Both the position numbers and the translations under genes were made by a program. The notes under the pieces are model-generated. The model was not told where the DNA came from and did no database searches. It was given only the letters and a program-made list of their open reading frames with translations. Positions 1 through 8,480 of a stretch of DNA of 64,000 bases are shown piece after piece (the first letter of the stretch is position 1; each line of letters starts with the position of its first letter). This DNA is from Curtobacterium sp. TC1 (GTDB lineage Bacteria; Actinomycetota; Actinomycetes; Actinomycetales; Microbacteriaceae): NCBI RefSeq assembly GCF_019844075.1, contig NZ_CP081964.1, positions 868,001 through 932,000 of the forward strand. The letters are read 5' to 3'.

Positions 1-85
1 TCGTCTGGCACCGGCCCGCTCGGCGTCGAGTCAGCGCCACCACCTGACGTTCTTTCCCAGAACGCGTGCGATGGAAAGCGGAATC

Positions 86-122
86 GGGCGTACCTGGTCA
101 GAAGTTCTGACCCGGTACGCCC
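86..122. terminator. Imperfect hairpin downstream of TetR gene
   Basis: GGGCGTACC (86-94) and GGTCAG (96-101) pair with CTGACC (107-112) and GGTACGCCC (114-122), with one T/C mismatch and loop AAGTT. It lies about 50 nt past the stop of the minus-strand TetR gene and could terminate that transcript. Any gene upstream of position 1 is out of view. Nothing else is recognisable in bases 1-175. Confidence 0.5.
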
Positions 123-175
123 GAAACGACCGAGTACGCGCGGAACGACCCCGCGCGGAACGGCCCGCGGGGGCG

Positions 176-763
176 TCAGGCGGCCAGCGCCGCCATCTCG
201 CGCACCACGGCCCGGAGTCGCACGGCGAGCTCGTCGTTGCTCCGCACGGAGTCGCGGTGGGCAGCCTCGCTGAGCGCCGACATCACGAGCGTCACGGCCG
301 TGCGTGCGGTCTGCTCGTCGGTGCGGGTGCCGACGACGCTGAGCAGGGACTGGCGTGACTCGGCCATCCACTGCATCACCATCGACGACATCTCGGGCCG
401 GAGCACGAGCAGCTCCTTCATCCGCCGGCGGTCCTGGGAGAGCGGAACGGTCGCCGCGATCAGTGAGCACAGGTCGTCGACCAGGCCGCCCTGGGCCTCG
501 GCGAACCACACCGCGGAGTGCTCCGGGACCTCGACCGAGTCGAGCCCGAGTGCGGCGTGCGCCTTCGACGAGAAGTAGTTGAAGAACGTGCGCGGGGAGA
601 CGTCGGCGTCGGCACAGATCTGCTCGACCGTGACGCCGTCGAGTCCGTGCGCCGACACCAGGGTCAGCGCTGCGTCGTGCAACGCCTGGCGGGTCTGCTG
701 CTTCTTCCGTTCACGCAGCGTGCACGGCTCCGTTGCCGTTGCCGCTGCCGGGGTGGTGATCAC
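176..763 (-). CDS. TetR/AcrR family transcriptional regulator
   Basis: A 195-residue TetR-type repressor. The N-terminal helix-turn-helix is clear around residues 20-65 (LRERKKQQTRQALHDAAL, then VEQICADADVSPRTFFNYF), followed by a divergent all-helical ligand domain. I start it at the GTG at 763 because AGGAG lies 7 nt upstream; a frame-compatible GTG at 820 has no ribosome-binding site. It follows the efflux gene on the same strand with a gap of about 76 nt, so it is probably co-transcribed and may repress the pump. The ligand is unknown. The family call is firm; the target is inferred from position. Confidence 0.9.
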   Translation of the reverse strand: MITTPAAATATEPCTLRERKKQQTRQALHDAALTLVSAHGLDGVTVEQICADADVSPRTFFNYFSSKAHAALGLDSVEVPEHSAVWFAEAQGGLVDDLCSLIAATVPLSQDRRRMKELLVLRPEMSSMVMQWMAESRQSLLSVVGTRTDEQTARTAVTLVMSALSEAAHRDSVRSNDELAVRLRAVVREMAALAA

Positions 764-839
764 GGGGACTCCTGGTGTGGTCGGGGTGGTGGGAGGGGCG
801 CCCGCCCGGAAAGGGGGCACGGACGGACGCCCCGGTCGG

Positions 840-3050
840 TCACCGACGGTGCGTCGGTGTGGATCCGGTCGGGCCCGAGCCCGAGCCGGTGGGCACCGAG
901 CCGGTCGGCACGGACCCGGTCATCGGACCGGTGAACGAGCCGGCGTCGGCCGCGGCAGCACCGGCCTCGGCCTCGAGCTGCGCCTCGGCGGACAGGTCGG
1001 CGCGCTCCTGCAGGGCGGAACGCTGGCGCAGCGGCGGCACCCGGAAGAACCAGGTGAGCACGAACGCGAGCAGGATCACGCCGAGGCCGACCCAGTAGAT
1101 CGTCACGGACGAGGCGTTGAAGCCCGCCATGAACGGCCGGGTCAGGTGGCTGTCGGCACCGGTCAGGAACGAAGTGTCGTTCGTGCTGGTGGCGCTGTCG
1201 CTCGTGGTGTTGCCGTCGTCGATCTTCTTCGCGAGCTCCGGGGTGAGCTCGTCGACCCAGTAGGAGCGCTGCGAGGCGTTCGACCAGTCGACGGACACGG
1301 TGCCGTCCTGCACGCTGGCGTGTGCCTGGTCGGCGACCTGCTCGAGCGCGGACTGCTCGGCCGCCGGCGTCGCCGCGGCGACCTGCTGGGCGATGACGGA
1401 CCGGGCCGAGGCGGCGGGGACCGCACCGGCGGCGACCTGCTGCTGCACGGCTGCCGTGACCTGCTCGGTGACCGCGGCGTCGGCGGCCTGCGTCGCCTTC
1501 GCGGAGGCAGCGTCGAGCTGCGACTGCACGGTCTTCGTCAGCGGTGTGACGACGGGCGTCCAGATCTTGTCCATCGCGCCCTGGTTCGCCTTCGCGCTGG
1601 CGACGGTGGGGTTGAGCGCGGCGTCGAGTGCGGGGCCGAGGTCCTTCTCGTTCGCGGTCGCGTGCAGGATGTTCGCCGGCATCACCGAGAACAGGATGGA
1701 CAGCAGGACCGCGGTGCCCAGCGTTCCACCGATCTGGCGGAAGAACGTGGCGGACGACGTGGCCACACCCATGTCACGGGCCTCGACGGAGCCCTGCGAC
1801 GCCAGGGTGAGGGACTGCATGACCGAGCCGAGTCCGAGACCGATGAGGAACATGCCGATCATGAGGAACCAGAGCGGCTTGTCGATCGACATGAAGGTCA
1901 GGACGACGTAGCCGGCGGACACGAGCGCGGTGCCGATGACCGGGAAGATCCGGTAGCGGCCGACGCGGGCGACGATCTGACCGCTCGTGATCGAGGCGAT
2001 CATCAGTCCACCGACGAGCGGCAGGGTGGCGAAGCCGGACTCGGTCGGGGTGAGCCCGACGACGATCTGCAGGTACAGCGGGATCGTGAGCATCGCGCCG
2101 AACATCGCGAAGCCGACCAGGAACCCGATGACGGTCGCCATCGAGAAGGTGCCCGAGCGGAACAGCTTGAGCGGGATGATCGCCGCGTCGCCCATCTTCG
2201 ACTCGATGAGCAGCAGCCCGATCAGGCCGACGACACCGACGACGTAGCAGGCGATGGCGGCGGGGGAGCCCCAGCCCCAGATGCGGCCCTGTTCGGCGAC
2301 GAGCAGGAGCGGCACGAGGGTGACGATGACGGCGGTCGCGCCCCACCAGTCGACCCTGGGCTTCGCGTCGTCGGCACTGTGCACCTTCGGCAGGTGCAGG
2401 AAGACGATGACCATGAGGAGCGCCGCGACGCCGATCGGCACGTTGATCAGCAGGACCCAGCGCCACCCGGTGATCCACAGGATCTCGGAGGACCCGGCGA
2501 GCAGACCGCCGATGAGCGGGCCGATCACCGACGAGATGCCGAACACGGCGAGGAAGTAGCCCTGGTACTTGGCACGTTCGCGCGGGGCGAGGATGTCGCC
2601 CATGATCGCCAGCGGCAGCGACATCAGCGCACCGGCGCCGATGCCCTGCACGGCACGGAAGGCCGCCAGCATGAGCATCGAGGTGGACATCGACGACAGG
2701 ACGGCGCCGAGGATGAACACGACGATGCCGAAGATGTAGAGCGGACGGCGGCCGAAGATGTCGGAGAGCTTGCCGTAGATCGGCGTCGCGATCGTCGAGG
2801 TGATGAGGTAGGCGGTCGTGACCCAGGCCTGCTGGTCGAGGCCGTGCAGGTCGTCGCCGATGGTGCGGATCGCCGTGCCGAACACCGTCTGGCCGAGGGA
2901 CGACAGGAACATGCCCGCCATCAGGCCGTAGATCACGAGGAGGATCTGTCGGTGGGTCATCAGGGGCTGCTGGCCGGTACCGCCGGAGGCTGCTGGGGCC
3001 TCGGCGCTGTGCCGACCGTGCTGCACCTGGACGGGTGCGGTGGCGGTCAT
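840..3050 (-). CDS. DHA2-family (14-TM) multidrug efflux MFS transporter
   Basis: A 736-residue proton-driven exporter of the EmrB/QacA (DHA2) type. Motif A (GKLSDIFGRR) is at residues 93-102 and there are about 14 hydrophobic segments. The start at 3050 follows an excellent AAGGAG. The protein is much longer than the usual 450-550 residues: an Ala/Gln-rich, probably helical stretch of about 190 residues (roughly 457-645) sits before the last membrane helix, and a Gly/Ser/Pro/Thr-rich repetitive tail ends the protein. The neighbours are a downstream TetR and a divergent MarR, the usual setting for a drug-inducible pump. The substrate cannot be read from the sequence. Confidence 0.92.
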   Translation of the reverse strand: MTATAPVQVQHGRHSAEAPAASGGTGQQPLMTHRQILLVIYGLMAGMFLSSLGQTVFGTAIRTIGDDLHGLDQQAWVTTAYLITSTIATPIYGKLSDIFGRRPLYIFGIVVFILGAVLSSMSTSMLMLAAFRAVQGIGAGALMSLPLAIMGDILAPRERAKYQGYFLAVFGISSVIGPLIGGLLAGSSEILWITGWRWVLLINVPIGVAALLMVIVFLHLPKVHSADDAKPRVDWWGATAVIVTLVPLLLVAEQGRIWGWGSPAAIACYVVGVVGLIGLLLIESKMGDAAIIPLKLFRSGTFSMATVIGFLVGFAMFGAMLTIPLYLQIVVGLTPTESGFATLPLVGGLMIASITSGQIVARVGRYRIFPVIGTALVSAGYVVLTFMSIDKPLWFLMIGMFLIGLGLGSVMQSLTLASQGSVEARDMGVATSSATFFRQIGGTLGTAVLLSILFSVMPANILHATANEKDLGPALDAALNPTVASAKANQGAMDKIWTPVVTPLTKTVQSQLDAASAKATQAADAAVTEQVTAAVQQQVAAGAVPAASARSVIAQQVAAATPAAEQSALEQVADQAHASVQDGTVSVDWSNASQRSYWVDELTPELAKKIDDGNTTSDSATSTNDTSFLTGADSHLTRPFMAGFNASSVTIYWVGLGVILLAFVLTWFFRVPPLRQRSALQERADLSAEAQLEAEAGAAAADAGSFTGPMTGSVPTGSVPTGSGSGPTGSTPTHRR

Positions 3051-3102
3051 CGAACTCCTTTTTCGTGCTGTGTAACTTTGCAGACCGCGCAACGATACAT
3101 CT

Positions 3103-3121
3103 GTTGCTTCCGACAAGCAAC
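3103..3121. promoter_or_regulatory. Candidate MarR operator between divergent pump and marR genes
   Basis: A perfect inverted repeat GTTGCTT-CCGAC-AAGCAAC lies 26 bp upstream of the MarR start and about 50 bp upstream of the efflux-gene start. MarR regulators commonly bind such palindromes in the intergenic region they share with a target. The assignment is inferred from position and symmetry. Confidence 0.55.
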
Positions 3122-3146
3122 TAAATGTGGCCGCTACGCTGAGCGC

Positions 3147-3611
3147 ATGTCCGACGACCGGCGCGCTGCCGAGCGACTCCTGCGATCCCAGCTCGACCGG
3201 CTGTGGGTCCGACAGACCCTGCGCTCCTCGCTCATCGAGTCCAGCGGCGGACTCGACCCGACGGCGCGCGTGATCCTGCGGGCCGTCGCCGGCCACGGAC
3301 CCGTCCGGGCCACCGCCATCGCGGACGCGACGGGGTTGTCCCGCCCGGTGATCAGTCGCCGGGTCGCGTCGCTGATCGACGCCGAGCACCTGGTCGGATC
3401 GCCGGACCCCGCCGACGGCCGCGCCACACTCGTGTCCCTCGCGCCCGCGGGCAGGCGACTGCTCGACCAGCTCGACGCGGCCGGCGCCGAGGTCTTCGAC
3501 GACCTGACCGAGGAGTTCGCCTCGGACGAGCTGCGCTCGCTCGCCGAGATGCTCACGCGGCTGAACGACCGGGCCGACGCGGTCCTCGGGATCGGCACCA
3601 CACGCCCGTGA
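3147..3611 (+). CDS. MarR family transcriptional regulator
   Basis: A 154-residue winged-helix regulator. The recognition region reads IADATGLSRPVISRRVASL (about residues 58-76), followed by the wing SPDPADGRATLVSLAPAGRRLL, typical of MarR. It is transcribed divergently from the large MFS pump with a 96-bp shared promoter region containing a palindrome, so it most likely represses itself and the pump until a drug-like ligand binds. The ATG at 3147 gives the family's usual length. Confidence 0.9.
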   Translation: MSDDRRAAERLLRSQLDRLWVRQTLRSSLIESSGGLDPTARVILRAVAGHGPVRATAIADATGLSRPVISRRVASLIDAEHLVGSPDPADGRATLVSLAPAGRRLLDQLDAAGAEVFDDLTEEFASDELRSLAEMLTRLNDRADAVLGIGTTRP

Positions 3612-3628
3612 CGTGACCACGACGGGAC

Positions 3629-3664
3629 CGGGAGGCACGGGTCGGGCCCGCCCCGCGCCTCCCG
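3629..3664. repeat. GGGAGGC hairpin element, copy 1 (likely terminator)
   Basis: CGGGAGGC (3629-3636) pairs with GCCTCCCG (3657-3664) around a GC-rich loop, 17 nt after the MarR stop. The same core recurs at 5567-5606, 29629-29656, 32651-32694 and 39261-39302. This copy is the most diverged, and there is no U-tract. Confidence 0.6.
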
Positions 3665-3704
3665 TCCGCATGCCCTCCGGTCACTGCGGTGCGTGCATTC
3701 GAGA

Positions 3705-3710
3705 TACCGT
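3705..3710 (+). promoter_or_regulatory. -10 element of helicase gene, probable leaderless start
   Basis: TACCGT matches the actinobacterial -10 consensus TANNNT and ends 6 nt before the ATG at 3717, which itself has no ribosome-binding site. This predicts transcription starting at the first base of the start codon. Confidence 0.5.
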
Positions 3711-3716
3711 TGGTGT

Positions 3717-5534
3717 ATGAGCACGGACACCGCCACCACCACCGAGACCACCGACGAGGGGCCCGTGGTGACCTTCGCCGATCTCGGCCTGAGCGACGCT
3801 GTGCTCAAGGCCGTCAAGGACATCGGGTACGAGACCCCTTCCGCCATCCAGGAAGCCACCATCCCCACGCTGCTCGCCGGCCGCGACGTCGTCGGCCTGG
3901 CGCAGACGGGTACCGGCAAGACCGCGGCGTTCGCGCTGCCGATCCTGTCCCGCATGGACTCGGGCAGCAAGAAGCCCCAGGCGCTCGTGCTGTCGCCGAC
4001 GCGTGAGCTCGCCCTGCAGGTGTGCGAGGCGTTCGAGCAGTTCGCGTCCCACATGAAGAACGTCCACGTCCTGCCCGTCTACGGCGGCCAGGCGTACGGC
4101 GTGCAGCTCTCCGCCCTGCGCCGTGGCGTCGACGTCATCGTCGGCACCCCCGGTCGCATCATGGACCACCTGGCGAAGGGCACGCTCGACCTGTCCGAGC
4201 TGAAGTACCTCGTGCTCGACGAGGCCGACGAGATGCTCAAGATGGGCTTCGCCGAGGACGTCGAGACGATCCTCGCCGACACCCCCGACGACAAGCAGGT
4301 CGCGCTCTTCTCGGCGACGATGCCCGCGCAGATCCGGCGCATCTCCCAGCAGTACCTGACGGACCCGGCCGAGATCACCGTCAAGACCAAGACGAAGACC
4401 GCCGCGAACATCACGCAGCGCTACCTGATGGTCTCGTACCCGCAGAAGGTCGACGCGCTCACCCGCATCCTCGAGGTCGAGGACTTCGAGGGCATGATCA
4501 TCTTCGTCCGCACCAAGAGCGAGACCGAGACCCTGGCCGAGAAGCTCCGCGCCCGTGGGTACGCCGCAGCCGCCATCAGCGGTGACGTCGCCCAGGCCCA
4601 GCGCGAGCGGACCGTCAACCAGCTGAAGTCCGGCAAGCTCGACATCCTGGTCGCGACCGACGTCGCCGCCCGTGGCCTCGACGTCGACCGCATCACCCAC
4701 GTCGTGAACTACGACATCCCGGTCGACATCGAGTCCTACGTGCACCGCATCGGCCGCACCGGTCGTGCCGGCCGTTCGGGTGACTCGATCAGCTTCGTGA
4801 CCCCCCGTGAGCGGCGCCTGCTCTCCGCGATCGAGCGCCACACGAAGCAGCCGCTCACGCAGATGCAGCTGCCGACCATCGACGACGTCAACGAGACGCG
4901 CCTGACCCGCTTCGACGACGCGATCACCACGGCGCTCGAGGACCAGGGCCGCATCGCCGCCTTCCGCGACGTCATCGCCCACTACGTCGAGCACCACGAC
5001 GTCCCGTCGGACGACGTCGCCGCCGCCTTGGCCGTCGTGGCGCAGGGTGACTCGCCGCTGCTCCTGACCGCAGCCGACGACGCCCTCCGGACCCAGATGG
5101 AGCGCGACGCCCGCCGTGGCGAGCGCGACGACCGCGGCGGACGCGACGACCGTGCCCCGCGCAGCGACCGCGGCGGCGACCGCGACCGCGGCCCCCGTCG
5201 TTCGCAGCCCATGACCGCCTACCGCATCGAGGTCGGTCGTCGGCACCGCGTCGAGCCGCGTCAGATCGTCGGCGCCCTCGCGAACGAGGGCGGCCTGCGT
5301 CGCGACGACTTCGGCGCGATCCGCATCCAGCCGGACTTCTCCATCGTCGAGCTGCCCGCTGACATGGACGGTGGCGTGCTCGATCGTCTGACCGACACCC
5401 GGATCAGCGGCAAGCTCATCGAGATCAAGCCCGACCGCCGTGGTGGTGGCGGTGGTGCTCGTCGCTACGAGGACCGCGACCGCGCCCCGCGTGGCGACCG
5501 CGACGACCGTCCGGAGCGCAAGCCGCGCTACTGA
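3717..5534 (+). CDS. deaD: DEAD-box ATP-dependent RNA helicase (DeaD/CsdA type)
   Basis: A 605-residue ATP-driven RNA helicase. Motifs in order: Q-motif region (FADLGLSDAVLKAVKDIGYE, residues 20-39), Walker A AQTGTGKT (62-69), PTRELALQ, TPGR, DEAD (168-171), SAT (199-201), ATDVAARGLD and HRIGRTGR (from 343). A basic Arg/Asp/Gly-rich linker leads to a DbpA-type RNA-binding domain (about 500-575), then an RGG-like tail. The proteins with this layout (CsdA/DeaD) act in ribosome assembly and RNA remodelling at low temperature. It is a single gene and the ATG appears leaderless. Confidence 0.95.
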   Translation: MSTDTATTTETTDEGPVVTFADLGLSDAVLKAVKDIGYETPSAIQEATIPTLLAGRDVVGLAQTGTGKTAAFALPILSRMDSGSKKPQALVLSPTRELALQVCEAFEQFASHMKNVHVLPVYGGQAYGVQLSALRRGVDVIVGTPGRIMDHLAKGTLDLSELKYLVLDEADEMLKMGFAEDVETILADTPDDKQVALFSATMPAQIRRISQQYLTDPAEITVKTKTKTAANITQRYLMVSYPQKVDALTRILEVEDFEGMIIFVRTKSETETLAEKLRARGYAAAAISGDVAQAQRERTVNQLKSGKLDILVATDVAARGLDVDRITHVVNYDIPVDIESYVHRIGRTGRAGRSGDSISFVTPRERRLLSAIERHTKQPLTQMQLPTIDDVNETRLTRFDDAITTALEDQGRIAAFRDVIAHYVEHHDVPSDDVAAALAVVAQGDSPLLLTAADDALRTQMERDARRGERDDRGGRDDRAPRSDRGGDRDRGPRRSQPMTAYRIEVGRRHRVEPRQIVGALANEGGLRRDDFGAIRIQPDFSIVELPADMDGGVLDRLTDTRISGKLIEIKPDRRGGGGGARRYEDRDRAPRGDRDDRPERKPRY

Positions 5535-5566
5535 CGCGAGCCGCGTCCCGGACGCGACCCCCTTGT

Positions 5567-5606
5567 GACGGGAGGCATGGTGCCAGCTGGCACCGTGCCT
5601 CCCGTC
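5567..5606. terminator. GGGAGGC hairpin element, copy 2, helicase terminator
   Basis: An 18-bp stem (left arm GACGGGAGGCATGGTGCC, one G-T pair) closes the tetraloop AGCT, 33 nt after the helicase stop. It is well placed as a factor-independent terminator although no T-run follows. The core and the flank (CCGGTCGCGTC) recur at 32651-32715. Confidence 0.75.
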
Positions 5607-5782
5607 CGTCGTCCGGTCGCGTCTCGTGCCGTGGGTCGCCCCAGACGGCGGCCGTTGCGTCACCACGCTTGCGGTGCGGGGAACCGCACATCACGCCCGG
5701 ATCGGTTCCCCTGGTGCCCTGGCGGTGCTGTGATACCTGCAGCCGTGACGCAGGGAGCCGCGGGGAACGCAGGGGAACGAAC

Positions 5783-7111
5783 GTGTACCGAGCACTCATC
5801 ACCGTCGCAGCAGCGGCGGCGCTCGTCATCGGGGGAGTGGCGCCGGCGACGGCTGCCCCCTCGTCCTCGGCGCCGGGCGCGCCGACCGCCGTCCGGGTCA
5901 CCGGAGCCGGCGACAGCGCGACCGTGACCTGGGGTCCCCCGAAGTCCGGCGCGAAGGTCACCGGCTGGAAGGTCACGATCTCCCCCGCGCAGCACCAGCC
6001 CGACCAGGGTGTCGACCGGCTGCCGGCGAAGGCGCGGTCCGACCGCTTCGGTGACCTGACGCCGAAGACGACCTACCGCTTCTCGGTGCGCGCGATCGGC
6101 GCGAAGAAGACCGGCCGCACGATCCTGGTCCGCTACACCACGCCGTCCGTGGTCGACACGACGCAGTCGCTGTTCGCCCTCGACGCGTCCGGCAACGTCG
6201 TGCGGTTCGCCGAGGACGGTTCCGGCACCGGGAAGGTCGTCGCCGCGAAGGGGACGGGCTTCGCCGCGGACGACGTCGGTGACGTGTTCACCCCCTCGGC
6301 GGACCTGACCTCGATCCTGTTCCACCCCGCCGACGGCAGTGCGGCGCGGACGCTGGCGACCGGGCTGCACCTGACCCCCGACCTGCGCTCCGACGTCGCC
6401 GGCAACCTGTACTGGATCGACTCGGTGACGGGTGCGGTGCAGAAGCTCCCCGTCGGCAGTTCCACCGCGACGACCGCGCTCGACCTGAGCGCCTCGGGCA
6501 GCGGCCAGCGGTTCTGGACCGTCACCCCCGACGGCAAGGTCGTCGTCTTCGGTGGGACGGCCGGCAACTCGTGGGTCACGGGGACCGGCATCGCACCCCG
6601 CTCGCTCACCTCGACGTCCGGTCTCGGCATCGGGTACCCCGCAGCCGTCCTGGCCGACTCGCACGGCAACGTCTACCTCGACATCCGTTCGCCCGGCGCC
6701 GCCGGGTCGTGGGCCTGGTACCTGCTGAAGCCCGGTGCCACGGCACCGAGCGTCATCGAGCCTCGGCTGGCGTTCGAGTACGGTGCCGCGAACGCGGACG
6801 GGTTCTCGCTGCTGCAGTCCGCCGAGTGGTGCGCCGCCCCTGCCGAGTACCCGACCAGCCCGACCGGGTGCAAGGTCGACCGCACGATCCCGGACAAGCT
6901 CGTGGTCGGTTCCGGTGGGACGTCCACCGTGGCGGTCTCGGGCATCACGGCCGGGTCGCGCGGCCCGAACACCGGCGCGGCGGCCGACGACGGCGACGTC
7001 TTCGTGAACGTCGACAGCGGGCCCTCGGCCGGGCTGTGGCGCGTGCCGGCCTCCGGCGGGGCTGCGCAGCAGTTGTCGTCGGCGCAGTACTCGCGGCTAC
7101 TGGTGATCTGA
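5783..7111 (+). CDS. Secreted protein with FN3 domain and beta-propeller-like repeats
   Basis: A 442-residue exported protein of unknown function. A signal peptide (YRALITVAAAAALVIGG, cleavage near ATA-AP at about residue 23) is followed by a fibronectin type III domain (PGAPTAVRVTGAGDSATVTW to TTYRFSVRAIG, about 28-110). The rest, from about residue 115, contains short repeated strands such as LFALDASGNVVRF and DVAGNLYWIDSVTGAVQKL that resemble an NHL/TolB-type propeller. The GTG at 5783 is chosen because AGGGGA lies 8 nt upstream. FN3 domains in actinobacteria often accompany extracellular carbohydrate-active or adhesive proteins, but no catalytic residues are recognisable. A strong terminator follows. 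Confidence 0.8.
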   Translation: MYRALITVAAAAALVIGGVAPATAAPSSSAPGAPTAVRVTGAGDSATVTWGPPKSGAKVTGWKVTISPAQHQPDQGVDRLPAKARSDRFGDLTPKTTYRFSVRAIGAKKTGRTILVRYTTPSVVDTTQSLFALDASGNVVRFAEDGSGTGKVVAAKGTGFAADDVGDVFTPSADLTSILFHPADGSAARTLATGLHLTPDLRSDVAGNLYWIDSVTGAVQKLPVGSSTATTALDLSASGSGQRFWTVTPDGKVVVFGGTAGNSWVTGTGIAPRSLTSTSGLGIGYPAAVLADSHGNVYLDIRSPGAAGSWAWYLLKPGATAPSVIEPRLAFEYGAANADGFSLLQSAEWCAAPAEYPTSPTGCKVDRTIPDKLVVGSGGTSTVAVSGITAGSRGPNTGAAADDGDVFVNVDSGPSAGLWRVPASGGAAQQLSSAQYSRLLVI

Positions 7112-7126
7112 CCGGCAGACCGAGGC

Positions 7127-7166
7127 AGGACGGGGTGGGACGCAACGGCGCGTCCCACCCCGTCCT
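7127..7166. terminator. Strong hairpin terminator
   Basis: A perfect 17-bp stem (left arm 7127-7143, right arm 7150-7166) closes a 6-nt loop, 15 nt after the FN3-protein stop. No long T-tract follows. Confidence 0.8.
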
Positions 7167-7190
7167 GTGTCGTGGGTGCGGCGGGCGGCG

Positions 7191-7247
7191 CGGGCGTGCG
7201 GGCGTGCGTGCGTGCGTGCGTGCGGGCGTGGTGCGCGGGCGTGCGGG
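7191..7247. repeat. GCGTG/GCGGGCGT simple-sequence tract
   Basis: Near-perfect tandem GTGC/GTGCGGGC units. This is part of a 318-bp gene-free spacer (7112-7429) that otherwise holds the terminator, a 58-bp palindrome-bounded element and a second microsatellite. I see no convincing coding potential there. Confidence 0.8.
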
Positions 7248-7248
7248 C

Positions 7249-7306
7249 CCGAGGTTCCGAAATCTTGGAGTGTCGGCGCTCCCTCGGCCGGTCCGTGGAA
7301 CCTCGG
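7249..7306. repeat. 58-bp element with 10-bp terminal inverted repeats, copy 1
   Basis: The element begins CCGAGGTTCC and ends GGAACCTCGG, a perfect 10-bp inverted pair. An equally long element at 32771-32828, in the opposite orientation, shares both ends and most of the first 30 bases. An extra GGAACCTCGG lies at 7329-7338. It has no coding capacity. Confidence 0.7.
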
Positions 7307-7339
7307 CGGCACACCGGCGGCGTGTTGTGGAACCTCGGC

Positions 7340-7383
7340 GGCACCGGCACCGGCACCGGCACCGGCACCCGGCACCCGGCACC
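7340..7383. repeat. GGCACC hexanucleotide tandem repeat
   Basis: About seven consecutive GGCACC-type units lie between the 58-bp element and the 3' end of the epimerase gene. Slippage-prone sequence; no function is evident. Confidence 0.85.
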
Positions 7384-7429
7384 AGCGAGACCGCCCGCCG
7401 CCACCGCCGCCCCCACAACCCATCCCCCC

Positions 7430-8356
7430 TCACGCAACCCCGGCGACGGTCCGGCGGCACACCTCGTCCCACGGGGTCGGCTCGATGCCGAACCACGTGC
7501 GGCTCTCGGCGTCGTCGACCACGTACGGCGCCGTCCACTGGTAGGTCATGTCGGCGAGCTCCCGCATCATCGGCGACACGAGCCCGAGGGCACGGATCGC
7601 GGCGGCGGGCACCCGTCGGACGGGCACGGGCGGTTTGCCGGCGGCGGCGAGCACGTCGGTGAGCGCCTGCCGCTGGGTGCGAGGGGCGTTGCTCGGAACC
7701 ATCCACGTGCGGCCGAGCGCGCCCTCGTCGGAAGCTGCCGCCACCAGGGTCCTGGCGACGTCGAGCACGTCGGTGAAGGTGTGCGGCAGGTCGGTCCTGC
7801 CGATCATCGTCACGGCCTTCCCCTGCAATGCGGCCGGCAGCACCCGCGTGATGTGTCCGTTGGCCCCGATGCCCGGCCCGACGTAGTCCGAGGCCCGGAC
7901 CTCGACGGCGCGGACACGTCCTGCGCGGTGCGCCGCCAGGGCGTCTGCCCACAGCCGGGCGCGGAGGATCCCCTTGTGGTCGGTGGCGGCGTCCGGGGTG
8001 TCGGGTCGCATCGGCCCGTCGACCGGACCGTACGGGTACAGGTTGCCGGTGATGGCGTACACGGCCCCGGTGTGTTCGGCAGCGCTGAGCATCGACGCGG
8101 CGAGCGGCGGCCAGGTGCGTTCCCACTGCGTGTAGTCGCCGGGGTTCGCGCAGTTGTAGAGCACGGCGGCGCCGTCGGCCGTCCGGGTGAGCGCCTCGGC
8201 GTCGGAGGCGTCGAGTGCGACGTGCCCGACTCCCGACAGGCCGGTGTCGCGACCCGAGCGGGTGACGACCGTGACGCGCTCGCCGCGTTCGGCGAGCAGC
8301 GTGGCGACGTGGCGGCCCACCGGGCCGGCGCCGATGACGAGGTGGTGGTGCGACAT
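7430..8356 (-). CDS. NAD(P)-dependent epimerase/dehydratase family protein
   Basis: A 308-residue short-chain dehydrogenase-like protein. The N-terminal Rossmann motif is GAGPVGRHVA (about residues 8-17), and a later Asp segment (ALDASDAEALTRTADGAAVLYNC) fits an atypical/extended SDR. The usual YxxxK pair is not conserved; an LYPYGPVD segment sits where the active Tyr is often found. The ATG at 8356 is preceded by a GGGA-type site. It is divergent from a TetR gene with several operator-like repeats between, so it is probably the regulated target. Substrate unknown. Confidence 0.82.
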   Translation of the reverse strand: MSHHHLVIGAGPVGRHVATLLAERGERVTVVTRSGRDTGLSGVGHVALDASDAEALTRTADGAAVLYNCANPGDYTQWERTWPPLAASMLSAAEHTGAVYAITGNLYPYGPVDGPMRPDTPDAATDHKGILRARLWADALAAHRAGRVRAVEVRASDYVGPGIGANGHITRVLPAALQGKAVTMIGRTDLPHTFTDVLDVARTLVAAASDEGALGRTWMVPSNAPRTQRQALTDVLAAAGKPPVPVRRVPAAAIRALGLVSPMMRELADMTYQWTAPYVVDDAESRTWFGIEPTPWDEVCRRTVAGVA

Positions 8357-8379
8357 GGTCCCTGCTTCCGTTCGGTCAG

Positions 8380-8463
8380 CGAGAGCGGTGCTCTCGCCAC
8401 CAGGATGCATGCTGGAGCACGAAAGAGCAAGAGCACTGCTCTCGTTTGTGTGCAGTGCTCTCG
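8380..8463. promoter_or_regulatory. Three TetR-operator-like repeats
   Basis: A perfect palindrome CGAGAGC-GGT-GCTCTCG (8380-8396), a second palindrome AGAGC-ACT-GCTCT (8430-8442), and a half site GTGCTCTCG (8455-8463) fill the 124-bp region between the divergent epimerase and TetR genes. Sites of this shape are typical for TetR autoregulation. Binding is inferred. Confidence 0.7.
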
Positions 8464-8480
8464 TGTGGCAGGGTGACCGG

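Noticed and set aside
71..358. Small plus-strand frame starting at 71
   Set aside because: It runs through the terminator hairpin and antisense to the TetR gene, with no ribosome-binding site and no domain.
579..3611. Very long plus-strand open frame opposite the efflux gene
   Set aside because: It is a composition artefact of GC-rich DNA. Its protein is Arg/Gly/Asp-rich without domains, and only its last 155 codons are real (the MarR gene).
7249..7306. Insertion sequence
   Set aside because: 58 bp with no transposase; at most a miniature element. Target duplications could not be recognised.
7191..7383. Possible CRISPR array
   Set aside because: The repeats are 4-8 bp and contiguous, with no unique spacers and no cas genes.
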